A DNA stretch of 64,000 nucleotides. Source: Azolla caroliniana. Lineage: Eukaryota; Polypodiophyta. Every line of letters begins with the position of its first letter. Position 1 is the stretch's first letter. The stretch is taken from contig JBHGNT010000014.1 in assembly GCA_043228905.1 (NCBI GenBank), forward strand, positions 13,454,001 through 13,518,000, written 5' to 3'. Of the stretch, positions 1 through 10,852 are shown in pieces. Made by a program: the position numbers and the translations under genes. Below the pieces are notes generated by a model. It worked only from the letters and a program-made list of their open reading frames with translations, did not search any database and was not told where the DNA came from.

Positions 1-683
1 CTTCATTCACATCCGCTCTATTACCTTCATCGTCGAGGTGATCGAGGTCAGGATCCTCGTCTTGTCTTTTCTTGAAAATCTTTACTCTTTTTCCCGCAAT
101 GGGTATGGCCAGCCTTGATCCATCTAGCTCCACAAGGTGGTATGTTGCATTGTCATTGGCACTTATCACTATATATGGTCCGAACAATCTTCTTGCGAAC
201 TTCCTTGTTGTACTGTGTTGATTGTCAAGGCTTTTTTCGTAGACCAATACCCAATCTCCTTCTTCGATCTTCTTGGGATGCAGTCGATGCGTCTTATCGA
301 ACCGAATTTTGTTCTTCACTCGAGCTACCTCCATCATTTTTTGCGCATGTTCTAGATCTTCAGGTCTCCTTTCAAGTTGCCTTATCCGTGCCACTAATAA
401 TTCTTCTCGGCTCATCTCGTTCTCCTATGGTATCACTACCCATGAGGCGATCGTCCTTTCGATGGGCATCACCGGCTTTTGTCCATACATAAGCTCCGTT
501 GGCATCTACCCTGTCACCGAGCTGTGTGTTGTTCTGTCGGCCCACAAGTCATAGGGTAATTGTCATGGCCAATTCTCGACTCGACCGTTGCATGCTCGTA
601 CGATGGCTTTGACGATAGGTCCATGCCCTCGCTCGATCTTCCCATTCGCTTCTGGATTGTAGGCAGTCGTGAGGGAGAGCTTC
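1..683 (-). pseudogene. Gy2-F integrase, C-terminal half
   Basis: Minus-strand reading gives AYNPEANGKIERGHGPIVKA, containing the catalytic Glu region of a D,D-E integrase, followed by DLWADRTTHSSVTG, the MPTELMYGQKPVMPIERTIA block and the lysine-rich tail before the LTR. The same blocks occur, better preserved, in copy E at 63300-64000. In-frame stops occur in the block before DLWADR and after SSVTG. It joins the N-terminal half at 4722-5040, but roughly 70 residues of the catalytic core are missing between the two halves. Confidence 0.75.
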
Positions 684-785
684 TGTCATGAACAATACTG
701 AGACAGAGAAGGAATTAGTACTACACGAAGGATTAGTACTATGAGAGGTGTGGAACTTCTTCGAGAGAAGGAAGAAGTGAGCGAG

Positions 786-787
786 AC

Positions 788-821
<34 letters not shown>

Positions 822-824
822 TGA
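786..824. repeat. GA microsatellite in Gy1-A LTR
   Basis: GAGAGAGA run, the counterpart of CT tracts in the other Gy1 LTRs (46679-46722 and 57867-57902). Tract length differs between LTRs of the same element. Confidence 0.85.
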
Positions 825-1053
825 GTGATGATAAGAAAGATATTTATTATATGAAGAGAATATACAACGGTGGCTAAAAGGCTTAAGACTGGCGTTGAAC
901 CAATTTGGTTCAACATAATGCCTAGTGCCCTCTTTTATAGTGTTTTCAGGAGTAATCCGGAAGCTTCTAGAATGTTCCAGAGAAATCTGGAATATACACT
1001 AATTTCCTATAATAAAATGTAAATGAAAATAATATCCTACATATTACAATAGA

Positions 1054-1112
1054 TGGTCTAATGGTCAAGAGCTCGACCCATATAACCTAAGGTCATGGTT
1101 TCGAGTCTTGCC
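1054..1112 (+). other. tRNA-like Pol III promoter module, antisense in Gy1-A LTR
   Basis: A-box-like TGGTCTAATGG at 1054-1064 fits the consensus TRGYNNANNNG at all positions. About 35 bp on, GGTTTCGAGTC resembles a B box with one extra T. Orientation is opposite to the retrotransposon. It does not fold into an intact tRNA, so this is a tRNA-derived module, not a tRNA gene. Confidence 0.55.
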
Positions 1113-1123
1113 ATATCATGACA

Positions 1124-1136
1124 CTATCCCCCCTTT
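1124..1136 (-). other. Gy1-A polypurine tract
   Basis: AAAGGGGGGATAG on the minus strand directly abuts the 3' LTR. It would prime plus-strand DNA. The pol reading frame passes through it (codons for GGIVS). Confidence 0.8.
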
Positions 1137-4100
1137 AAAACGACGAGTGTCACGAGTCGTCTTGGATTGAGGACCCGGTTTGTGTGGATATTGACGATGG
1201 AAGTCTTCAAGAAGAGCACGAGCATTGGTTACATTCTCGATCGGTTCCCAAGTACGTTCGCTGGGACTATAGCCTAGCCAATCGACTAGATAGTAGAGCT
1301 TGTTGCGAACAATCTTGGAATCAAGGATGGTGGCAACCTCGTACTCCGGCCTATCTTCAAGCTCGATCGGGGGTGGAGGTTGGATAAGACGTTCTGGGAT
1401 GCTGCTCTCGTGGTAGGGTTCGAAGAGAGAACTATGAAACACCGGATGTATTCGAAGTTGAGGAGGTAGATCGAGACGAAAAGCGACATCATTAATCTTT
1501 CCAATAATACGGAAAGGACCTAATCGCCGATAATCCAACTTCTCACATGGGCGAGTAGTCTTGATGTGTCGTCGTAGTAGCCACACCCGATCTCCAATAT
1601 TAAAACTCGATGGAGGTCGATGACGATCCGCGTAGACCTTGTGTGTTTGTTGAGCTTGCTGGAGATGAGTAGATAAATCCGCTTGTATCTTGCGTAACCG
1701 CTCCAAACGATCCTCGCACGGATTTGTGGACACCTCTGGGGTTTCAAGTACACTCCACCGGGGGTGACATCACGTATAAGCATAAAATGGCGTAACTTTA
1801 GTGGATGCGGGGATAGAGTTGTTATAGGCAAATTCGGCGAAGTGGAGAATATCTGCCCAGTCGTCCTGATGATAGCTGAGAAAGCACCGCAGATACTGCT
1901 CCAACGTTTGATTTGTTCGTTCAGCTTGGCCGTCAGTTTGTGGGTGGTAGCCGGAAGAGAGGTTACAAGTGACCTTGAGCATATTAAAAAGGTGCTTCCA
2001 GAATTTTGACACGAACTGGGGTCCACGGTCGTTGATGATACTATCGAGGAGTCCATGATGCCGACATACTTCACGCATGACAATTTCGGCAGTGTCTTCA
2101 CTGGAGATCTCCTTAGTACATGGCAAGAAATGAGCCATCTTCGTATATCGATCGACCACCGTTAGAATCGCATTGAACCCCTTAGAGACTGGAAGATCTG
2201 TGATGAAGTCTAGAGCAATGGATTGCCACGGCTTGCTTGGAATTGGTAATGGTTCTAATAAACCATATGGATGATGCCTTGGCATTTTCGCTCTGCAACA
2301 TGTATCACAAGTCCGAACAAAATCCTCGACAAATTGTCACATACAAGGCCACCAGAATGATCGTTGTACTAAATGTAATGTTTTAGTACTACCAAAATGC
2401 CCAGCTGTATATGTGTCATGACAGTTTTGTACTACTCGAAGGCGGCAAGAACCATTAGGAATATACAAAAGTTCTTTAAAGAAGAGTAATCCATCATGGT
2501 ATTTGAATTGCCGATAGTCCGTACCTGGTGGTTGCGACTGTGAACACGACGCTCGAGAGGGATCAATTTGTGCTAGTATAGCTTGGGCGAACGTATCTGT
2601 CTTCAAGTCTTCACGTATGGTATCGATAACGTGGGAATCCATAGGCATGTCAAAGATTTGTGTTGCTTGTAGTCGTGCCGGTCCCAAGATGACTTGTTTT
2701 TGGTTATCGAAAGCTGGCTCGCCGGGACGGGGTGCTAGATACGAACGCCGTGATAATGCATCTGCCTTCCCTTGGTGCCTCCCCGGACGATATGTAATTT
2801 TGAAGTCGAAACGCGTGAGGAAGTGGGCCCACCGAGCTTGACATCGATTCAACACACGAGCATCCTGAAAGTAGGCAAGATTCTTGTGGTCACTAAATAC
2901 GGTGACTGGATGAGAGGATCCCTCCAGAAAATGCCTCCATTGCATAAAAGAATCCACTATTGCCAATAGCTCCTTATCATGAATTTCGTAGTTGATTTCG
3001 GCGGCATCAAACTTCCGTGAGTGAAAAGCCACAGGATGTAGCTTTTCATCATTCCCTTGTTGTGACAGAATGCTCCCCAATGCAAAATCCGATGCGTCAG
3101 CTTCGATAATGAATGGTTTCTCCGGATCGACATGAGCTAGAATTGGAGCCGATGTAAATGCTTTTTTAAGACTCTCGAAAGCCATGTCCGTTTCTTCAGA
3201 CCAGATGAACGGTTGTCCCTTCCTGGTAAGTTGTGTGAGAGGTAGAACGATCTTTGAGTAATCTTGTATGAACTTCCGGTAAAAATTGGCAAAGCCTAAG
3301 AAGCATTGCACATCCCGCACCGAACGCGGAGTCTGCCATTCTACCACCGTTTTGACCTTAGCTGGGTCCATGGAGATGCCTTCTGACGAAATGATGAAGC
3401 CGAGAAATTCCACTTGGTTGCACCCGAAACTACATTTTTCTAGCTTTACATACAGACCATGTTCTCGAAGTCGTTTTAGTACTAATAGTACATGAGAATC
3501 ATGTTCTTCTTGGGTCTTTGAATAAACCAGTAGATCATCCAAATAGATGATCAAACAATCATCCAATAGATCTCGGAATATATCATTAGCCATGTGTTGG
3601 AAGACTGTCGGCGCATTAGTGAGGCCGAACAGCATGACAGTATACTCGAAGTGCCCATATCTGGTGCGAAACGCGGTCTTCCATTCGTCTCCTGGTCGGA
3701 TCTGTACGAGGTTATATGCTCCCCGTAAGTCGATCTTCGTGAAGAACCTGGCACCATTGATCCGTTCTAAAAGACTTGAGATAAGGGGAAGAGCATACCT
3801 ATTCCTGATTGTAACCTTATTCAAGCCATGGTAATCTACAATGAGACGAAGCGATCCATCTTTTTTCTTGACGAAGAAAATGGGCGCACCGGCTAGAGAT
3901 TTCGAATGCCGAATGAAACCATTTTCCAAATTCTCCTCTATATAGGTCCGAAGGACTTCCAGCTCGGTTGGTGACAAATTGTAGATCGGTCCCCATGGCG
4001 GCTCTTTTCCCGGTTGTAAATCGATGGGGCAATCGTACGGTCGATGATGAGGAAGTGGGTTGGCTTGTACTTTATCGAACACATCGGCGTAATGACAATA

Positions 4101-4702
4101 CTTCTCGGGAAGTTGAACGGTGGATTCTTCTTTAGTGGTGTTGGAGGGGTTTACTGATATTGCAAAGAGGAACATTCCCTCCTTGTGCCCTTCTTTACGC
4201 AACTGACGTAGCGAAATGGTTGCCATCTGCTGAGTTGACCCTTGGGTTTGTCGACACCGGATTTCTCTTGTTCTCCAATCTATGTCAGGGTTATGTAACT
4301 CGAACCACGGTAGTCCTAAAACTATAGGATGTTCTGGGATACTAATAATATTAAATGATACTACACATGCTAAGTTATCTAGGACAATATTAATGGGCTC
4401 TGACTCTTCTAGGATATTTCCGGAAGCAATGGGACGTCCATCAATGACTACTACAGAGGCTGGACACTGGAGTTTTCTTAGGGATATCTTATGAGCTTGA
4501 GCAAATTTCTTATCCATAAAGCAAGAGTTAGCTCCGGAATCTAGGAGTGCTAGGACATGTACTGGAGGGGTACTTTTAGTACTAACTATTACTTGGGCTA
4601 CGAACACATCACTAACTTGCTTAGAGGGAATGGAACCACTAATGGGTTGCACAGATCTAGGGTTGTCCAACCAAACGGCTTCTATTTTGGCTGGACTTAA
4701 TC

Positions 4703-4709
4703 GTTTAAC
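4703..4709 (-). promoter_or_regulatory. Gy1-A frameshift heptamer GTTAAAC (relic)
   Basis: Minus-strand G TTA AAC precedes GAT TAA, the gag stop. An 8-nt spacer and the stem CCAGCCAAA / TTTGGTTGG follow, as in copies B, C and D. It sits at the truncated 5' edge of this copy. Confidence 0.6.
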
Positions 4710-4721
4710 TCTTCTTCTAAC

Positions 4722-5040
4722 TAAGTACTTCATTTGTCCCACTCCCATTGGTATTGAGACCAGATCCACCATCCATTTGAAGTGTATGGTGAGCGGGTAT
4801 GTCAGTCGTAGCTCATCACAATGACATATATTCGAATGTACTTGGCATGTTTCGCATGTGGACACGAAATGAAGTACATCTTTGTACATGCTTGGCCACC
4901 AGTACTTCTCCTTCAACTTCTCGAACGTCACCCATGTTCCTCTATGACCTGCCCAGGCACTCTCGTGGAATTCGTTCATTAGCGTCACTTGCTCTTCTTT
5001 CTTCACCACTACTCAACGTGGTATTTCTGTCCTTCTTTTT
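4722..5040 (-). pseudogene. Gy2-F integrase, N-terminal half
   Basis: Minus-strand residues NEFHESAWAGHRGTWVTFEK, YWWPSMYKDV and CETCQVHS form the HHCC zinc-binding domain of a retroelement integrase. VDLVSIPMG and QMKYLV mark the start of the catalytic core. The sequence then runs without a stop into copy A gag/pol codons, an accidental fusion made by the A insertion and deletion. Confidence 0.7.
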
Positions 5041-5143
5041 GGGTGTCGCCAAAGGAATCCTCCCTTCAAGAAGTATTGGTAGGCTTTCTTTCGGATTCGT
5101 AGGGCCTCGTCCTTCGTCAACGAAGCATCCGTCGTCATCGTTC

Positions 5144-7227
5144 TTAGGAATCTACGATTAGTAACCACTCCCCTTCATACTCGTCCTCGTTGAAGGCGTG
5201 GAGGGTTAGTGTGCCCTTGTCTTCTACTGATAGTGGATCCATCTTGAAGAAGTTGAGGGTGACGTCTTCATCTTCCGAAACCATGTCACCTTCATTCTCA
5301 AATATTTCCCTCGACAACATTTCAGCCATGGTGTTTTTCTTCCCTGCAATATGGCGGATCTCTGGGTTTAAAGACTTGATATAGGCGATCCACCTTAGCA
5401 TAGCTAGATCTGGTGTCGCACATCCTGAGATCATCCCGAGGATTGGGAGACAATCTGTCTCTATTATCACTTCCGACCCGATCAGGTAATCTTTGTCCGT
5501 CTTCACTTCCGACACAATACCCTAAAGTTCTCGCTTGACTTGGGCGTATCTTTGTTGTCGTTCGTTGAGAACTTTTGCTCCGAACCGGATGGCATACCGC
5601 GCATTATCTTCTCCTTCTTGGTTGATGACCCACCCAATTCCGGTTGGGCTCGTATCTACAGTCACATAAATCGTCTTTCCTTTGGTATGGTCGGCCTTTC
5701 TTAGTGTTGGGGCTTCAAGAAGTAGTTTCTTCAATCTTCGCATTGCGTTCGTGTGCTCGTCATGCCATTCAAACTTCACTCTTTTCTTTAGCAATCCATA
5801 TAATGGCTCGGTGACATGAGCGTAGTGCGGAATCCATATATGGTCAAATGCACATGCTCAAAGGAACCTTCGAACCTCCATTTGGTTTACGCATTCTACT
5901 TTCATATCTTGGATCGCGTTCACCTTGGATGGCGAAGGCTTCTGGCCGTATGCTCTGCACAAGTGACCTACCACCAAGATCTCTGATTGCCTGAAAGCGG
6001 ATTTTTCTCCCGAAAATGTCAAATTCGCATCTTCGAGCCTTTGAAGAACCTTCTCGCAATCTTTCATATGATCTACGACGAACTTTCTACACCCTTCCTT
6101 ATCTTTCGATTCATCTTTCTCCTCATCCGAACATCCTTTTATCGGAATATCATCCAAGAATGGCATCATGATGTCTGGGATGTAATCCTTCAAGACCTTG
6201 TTTATGGCATTCACCATATGAGCCACTGAGTTCGTTGCACCTTCAGGTAAGGTACACATCCGCACGAGCCCGATCGGAGTCCTCATGGTTGTAATGTCAC
6301 GACTGTCGATTGCCAATTCGAATTGGTCATATCCGGAGTAGAGATCACCAATGGAGTAGATGAACCGGCCCGCAAACACCTTGGCAAATTCGTCCATGCT
6401 CGAACCAATTCCAGCATTTCGAATTGTCACCTTGTTGACGGGTTGAAGATCTTGGATGAATCACAATGATCCATTCTTCTTCGGCACCGTGAACCACCTA
6501 TTAGAGTAAGGAGCATTCGACAGTTCTAGAATACCCATATTCACCTTCTCCTTTAAGAGCTCAATCAGCTTCGGTAGGTGTGCTCTCGGAACCAGTATCG
6601 GTTTCAAATTCCAAGGTACGTGCGGCACCGTCAAGATCACCATTGGCTCTATCATCCTTGGATCAACACATCCAATTTCTTGTGGGAAAAATGTGAAAGC
6701 CTTCGCATGTCGCGAAACATTCGCTCTTCTACAGGGAGGAGGAAATCCTCCCTTCCAACTCGTAACTTCCCCTTCGTCTCTTCGGTGAAGGTATGACCTA
6801 TCGTCTTCGGATCTCTTAAGCTTGGATCATTAGCGACTTCCTTCATCTTTTGCCAGCTATCTTCCGGTAGCGGAACCGCAACTGGCTTGATCTTCTTATC
6901 CACCGTTTTATATTTTGTGTTAACTTCAGCTTCCTCCATCAAGATGCCACAATAGTATTCATCGATGATAGCGTACATGTTGACGGAGTTAACTGAAATC
7001 ACGCGTTGGTCGTGAAGATAACTCAAGTCCACAACGTCCTCGATTTCGCCGATCGTGTCATTAAATGAGGCTTCTTCCATAATATGAGTCACGAACTCTT
7101 CTTCTTCTATTATGTTTTCTTCTTTCAGCATCTTCTCGAATTCTTGTATCCGACGCTTGTCCTTCTTGTCGGGTAGTACTAGTTTACATGTGCCACTAGG
7201 TGTGACACATGTTGCTTCTCCTCGCAA
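5144..7227 (-). pseudogene. Gy2-F reverse transcriptase and RNase H
   Basis: From 7227 leftwards there is a linker of about 190 aa rich in Glu, then RT: VPKKNGSL, DLYSGYDQFELAI, RMCTLPEGATNSVAHM and the active site PFLDDIPIKG. An RNase H follows (VTVDTSPTGIGWVI ... VIIETDCLPIL ... RHIAGKKNTMAEMLSR). Stops or frame changes occur near 6460, 5850 and 5520. The block TLPEGATNSVAHM differs from the usual MPFGLTNAP of other gypsy elements and marks Gy2 as a separate lineage. Confidence 0.75.
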
Positions 7228-7355
7228 TCCACGCTCTCTTCTTTCTTGTGGGGACTTGTGATCGCTCAGACTAATAGTGCCCCATGCTTCAATAGTCCAC
7301 TCTAAAAATCCGAGGATTCGCCTCCAAGACTATCTCGATTTTTTTCATGATTAGC

Positions 7356-8856
7356 TCACACCATTAGGAATTGAACAGATCTTTGGTTGTCAAGACTCTT
7401 TATTCGAGCAAATGCCGCACCATTGTCGAACACTTTGGTTTCCATCCGAGATGATGTGATATACGGTTGTCCTAGGATAACAGGATGCGATGCCGATTCT
7501 TGCACGAAGAAGTGTTGATCCATCTCCACATCCCCGATTGCGACTTTAACATTGGGACAAGCTCCGTACAAGTCCTCCGTAGTCTTTGTTGCCGCGCGAA
7601 TCTTCCATCCGTGATTTGTATTGATTGGCCATCTTCCTTTTTGTAGAAGTCGGTTGACATGAGGTTGATCTCTGAGCCGTGGTCGATCAAGGCTACCACG
7701 GTCTCTTTCTTCTCCCCGATCTTCACCGGCATCTCCGTTGTTGCTCTGCCCAATGAGGTCGAGTATAGTGGTTGTCCACCATTTCTTCATCGACTTTGTC
7801 TCTTGCCATCGTTATGGCATTTGCTTTCGCTTTTAGTGGCTTCTCTTCTTCTTCATCTGATTGTTGCCTTTTTCTCTTTACAAGGTCCACGATCGTGTCG
7901 TGGAACTCCTTCTTCGTAATGTTGAGTAATTCCCTCAAGGAAAAAGTCACGTGGCTGCCAAGAACGCGTTCGTCAAGAATCTTCTTCAGGTATGTTGTTT
8001 GCTCTATGTCCGACCTTAGCTTATAGGTAGGCATAGTCCTTGTCTTTCGAGCAGGGTCTTCGACACCAATCTTCACGGGCCGAACCGTTTCTTCGACTCG
8101 TTTGCTCGACTCCGCTTTTCGGCTTGCGTCTCCTTCCTCCATTTGCAAGGGTCGACTTGACTCTACATCATCTTTCTTTTTCGCGTTCCTTGTTTCATGT
8201 CTTTTTTATGGGCCTTGATCTTCTATTCTTTTTCTCTTTTCTTCGACGAACACCTCGTGGTTGTCGCACATCACTTTCGTGAGTATGGTGTTGTCATCCA
8301 CCGGATCCGACCACCTGGTTATGTTTTGCACACTTCGGTCCGCAAGCTCTACCTCGTTCGATGTGACCTTCCCCATCTTCTCATACTCAAGAACGGAAGA
8401 CCAAAACTTTGCTCCTATTTTCACAACTTCATTTTTGTCTTTCCTGACTCTTATTCCGGTCGTTGCAGCATAGTGCATCGCATCCACATGAGTCGCATCA
8501 GCATCTTCCATAGACTTCTTCATTCCCCCTCTTTCGAAATTCACCCGTAGGGGTCTTCGAGTTTCAGTCGAGCAGATCATGTTGTCATCTATGTATACGA
8601 TATTTTGTCGGATCGCCTCTTGAAGGCTCGCGCAATCCCTTCTCATGTGGTCCATGCTATCGCACCACACGCATCGAAAGGGTTCTTTTCCTTTGGAGCC
8701 CCGACAATTCGTGTTGGCTAGCGTGACCGCCTCAAACTTCTTCGCCAGTTCTTCGATGATGTCATCACCAATCTTCTTTTCTTCCACGTTACTTTGGTTT
8801 GGTGGCTCGGCTACTTTCAACATTCTTGTTTTCTCCGTGATAGTCAATCCCGTCAA
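7356..8856 (-). pseudogene. Gy2-F nucleocapsid and protease region
   Basis: Minus-strand CVWCDSMDHMRRDC at the right side is a CX2CX4HX4C zinc knuckle for RNA binding. Further on, VALIDHGSEINLMSTDF matches a retropepsin with Asp-His-Gly in place of Asp-Ser/Thr-Gly, followed by the flap-like VILGQPYI. Between them lies a Lys/Glu-rich linker. The region is split over several frames, so it no longer codes for a protein. Confidence 0.65.
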
Positions 8857-8879
8857 GTCAGTGTCATCAACCCATTAGC

Positions 8880-9496
8880 GACGCTTCTCGAGCCTATTGC
8901 ACGCCCGCTTCACCGCGATCCAATCCGCTACAAGCCCATTTGCTTGGGTATCATCTTCGAGAGAGTCCCCAATTCTCATCTATCCTACATATCCACAGCC
9001 TTTAGGAAGTACAAAGTTTTGTCCTCCTCAAGTAGCACTTGGTCTGTGGCGGGGAGACAATGAAACATTTGGTCAAATTCGTCGTACACCCTCAAAGCGC
9101 TCATCTTCTTATTCTTCTTTTCTATCCACTTCATCAAGGCATGTCGAGTCATCCTCGACAAATCTTTCGTCACGAACTCCGCTAATATCGCTTTCTCGAT
9201 CTCGACCACGTTGTCTTCCCTTCTTGAAGTTTGATGACGCGCCTTTGGATGATGATGGCGACCAGTCTCTTGAAACTTGTGATTTGCCGCGTTTCAGACA
9301 CGTCCCTTTGATTCATCTCCCTTTTGTATGCATCAAGGAACTTCGTAATGTTCCTTCCATCAAATTGACCCTCGAGCTCTACGATATGGTCTACGGCCTT
9401 CTCCACGCTCGCATCGTTGTCTCGAGATCTCATCATTTGTTTGACGATCAACATCATCCTTTCGAAGTCTCCCGCTTGATTGCTTGAGGACGCCAT
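8880..9496 (-). pseudogene. Gy2-F gag
   Basis: The likely start is the ATG at 9496-9494 (MASSSNQAG). GQFDGRNITKFLDAYKREM aligns with GEFNGKGVSRYLREYKAEM of the intact gag of copy G. Later pieces (DLSRMTRHALMKWIEKKN, VLLEEDKTLYFLKAVD) align further along it. Frameshifts near 9185 and 8985 break it. The helical gag core is recognised only through copy G. Confidence 0.65.
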
Positions 9497-9539
9497 CTCC
9501 AAGTTTTGGTCTCGACTTGATCCTTCCTACCGCCTCTTT

Positions 9540-9555
9540 CACGTTGGGTTCACCA
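9540..9555 (-). other. Gy2-F primer binding site
   Basis: Minus-strand TGGTGAACCCAACGTG lies 8 nt after the LTR end ACGACA. It begins with TGG as a tRNA-primed site should, and copy G has nearly the same site. I could not name the tRNA. Confidence 0.6.
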
Positions 9556-9563
9556 CTTAATTA

Positions 9564-10155
9564 TGTCGTGAAGATCCGTCACTACGTGCGGATCACGAGG
9601 CGGAACCGCCGTGTTCTGGACCGGAAGGATTTGAAGTTGCACTAGCTTTAGCGAGAAAGGAATTAAGATATATTGGAAGAGAGAGAGATTGAGATAAGAT
9701 AGAATGCTTGATTTTAGATTGACAGAGTTAAGATTGGACCCTTGACTTTAGGTTTAAGAAACAAGATACACCATCAATTGGAGAACAAATTTCTTCTTCT
9801 TAAATTCTTGACTCATACACAACATACCTTTGATCTTTTTCATCCATCCTTTTATAGATGCTCCCATGCATATGATGCATGCGGGTACAAGGCATGCATA
9901 CAATGCATGGAATGCATGTGATGCATGTTTGCCATTTGGCGCTCATGCATCACATGTCATTCAATCAAGCTCTAATATGAGAATTTACATGTAAAACTAT
10001 AATGATATGAAAAACATTTTTAAAGAAATGACATAGCCTAGTGGTAAGTCTATAGACTCTTAACATGGAGGTGCAAAGATCAAGTCTTCACTTGCACTCA
10101 TTTTGAATTTACATTATATATATATATATATGTTTATTATTAATGTATTTTTACA
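9564..10155 (-). repeat. Gy2-F 5' LTR (outer edge approximate)
   Basis: The inner edge, TGTCGTGAAG at 9564, is the reverse complement of an LTR end. The outer edge is set at a minus-strand TGTAAAAATAC near 10155 and is uncertain. It contains repeated ATGCATG-type motifs at 9865-9960. A tRNA-like module on the plus strand near 10028-10095 (TAGCCTAGTGGTAAG ... GGAGGTGC) sits where copy G has its own. Confidence 0.5.
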
Positions 10156-10852
10156 AGGCGTTTCTCTGTCCGGTCGTCGTTTCGCCGGCTCCGTCGGTCG
10201 CCATCGTCGAATCCATCGCCAGATGCCGGATTCCACCGGTTACCGTTGGTCGCCGTTGGTCGGTTATCGTCAGTCGGTTACCGTTGTCGGTCGCCCGTCG
10301 GTCGATCACCGTCGCTGGATTCGTCTAAAACAAATAGTTATATGCATTTGGCTACATCCATTCGTTAAGTCATACAACTTAACCTTTCTATGCTCCACAT
10401 ATAAACACAAAGATAATAGCTTTTGCTCTACCTTATATATGGTGGGATCTTTATTTGTCCTATCTATGTGGGATACATATTTTTCTCTTCTTCTTTGCAA
10501 ACTTTATACCCACATAACTTGACCCTTAGATGTTTGTTTCCTACGTAGTAAAGTACATTCAGAAGCTCTTCAAGACCTCCATCTTTTTGTACCAAGATAT
10601 TAAAATTATTTAAAATAGTATCTTTACTATTATTGTTTTATATTTCGTGAGAAGAACTACACTCGATTTCGTATGTTCCTTACAAGTTTCACACTATCTC
10701 TGAAAATCTTCACGACAGTGTGCCACTCACATATCGCAAGATTCGATGGGTGCACTAAAGGTGGTCGATCGTCGTCTGCGACATAAACTGACTTGTCAAT
10801 CTGATCGGATAGCTCAAGTCTAGACCAATGATGGGTCTAGAATTCCAGCTAT
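10156..10852. other. Intergenic stretch, no gene recognised
   Basis: 10170-10325 is GC-rich with irregular repeats of CGTCGGTCG and CGCCATCG type. The rest is AT-rich with short stops in all frames. No transposon or gene motif was found. Confidence 0.4.

Larger units (their letters stand above)
684..1123 (-). repeat. Gy1-A 3' LTR (440 bp)
   Basis: On the minus strand it starts TGTCATGATATGG and ends TTCATGACA. It has TATAAAA with its first T at 939, the predicted RNA 5' sequence AAATTGGTTCAA starting at 906, a GA/CT microsatellite and several AGTACT motifs. A tRNA-like module lies on the plus strand near 1054-1112. Confidence 0.9.
684..4721 (-). mobile_element. Gy1-A, 5'-truncated gypsy chromovirus inside Gy2-F
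   Basis: Contains a 3' LTR (684-1123), the polypurine tract and a pol that is about 95 percent like that of copy B by eye. Homology to B starts at the last codons of gag (near 4721) and then switches abruptly to Gy2-F integrase sequence. The 5' LTR, gag and part of the target integrase are therefore gone, and no target duplication can be seen. A deletion after insertion explains this best. It is an inert fossil, but it keeps the frameshift heptamer and the LTR signals used for family comparisons. Confidence 0.85.
1116..4721 (-). pseudogene. Gy1-A pol (protease, RT, RNase H, integrase, chromodomain)
   Basis: Order on the minus strand: protease (LLDSGANSCFMD), RT ([10 protein letters not shown]), RNase H (IEADASDFALGS), integrase (ALDFITDLP; NDRGPQF; TDGQAERTNQ), the GPF module and a chromodomain (EYEV...YYLVDWLGY...RTWEP). 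Most of PR-RT-RH (2337-4721) is still open. A stop at the integrase zinc-finger start (about 2337) and a frameshift near 1735-1770 break the integrase. The last codons run through the polypurine tract and end at a TGA just inside the LTR, as in copies B and C. Confidence 0.85.
1..10155 (-). mobile_element. Gy2-F, degenerate Ty3/gypsy retrotransposon (3' end outside window)
   Basis: Read on the minus strand, the order is LTR (9564 to about 10155), primer site, gag, zinc knuckle and protease, RT, RNase H and integrase, with the 3' LTR beyond the left window edge. The integrase is interrupted by copy A (684-4721). Many stops and frameshifts show it is dead. The integrase end is the same family as copy E (63285-64000), and the gag is homologous to that of copy G. 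The RT active site reads FLDD and the integrase has EANGKIERGHGP, unlike the Gy1 family in this window. Similar gags are, from memory, seen in bryophyte and lycophyte gypsy elements; that link is inference. The outer LTR boundary near 10155 is approximate. Confidence 0.8.

Noticed and set aside
1046-1115. Functional tRNA gene on the plus strand in the Gy1-A LTR
   Set aside because: A and B boxes are recognisable, but acceptor and anticodon stems do not pair. It is best called a tRNA-derived module.
2337-5009. A single novel 890-residue protein with an integrase zinc finger at the start and RT inside
   Set aside because: It is an accidental fusion of Gy2-F integrase and truncated Gy1-A pol.
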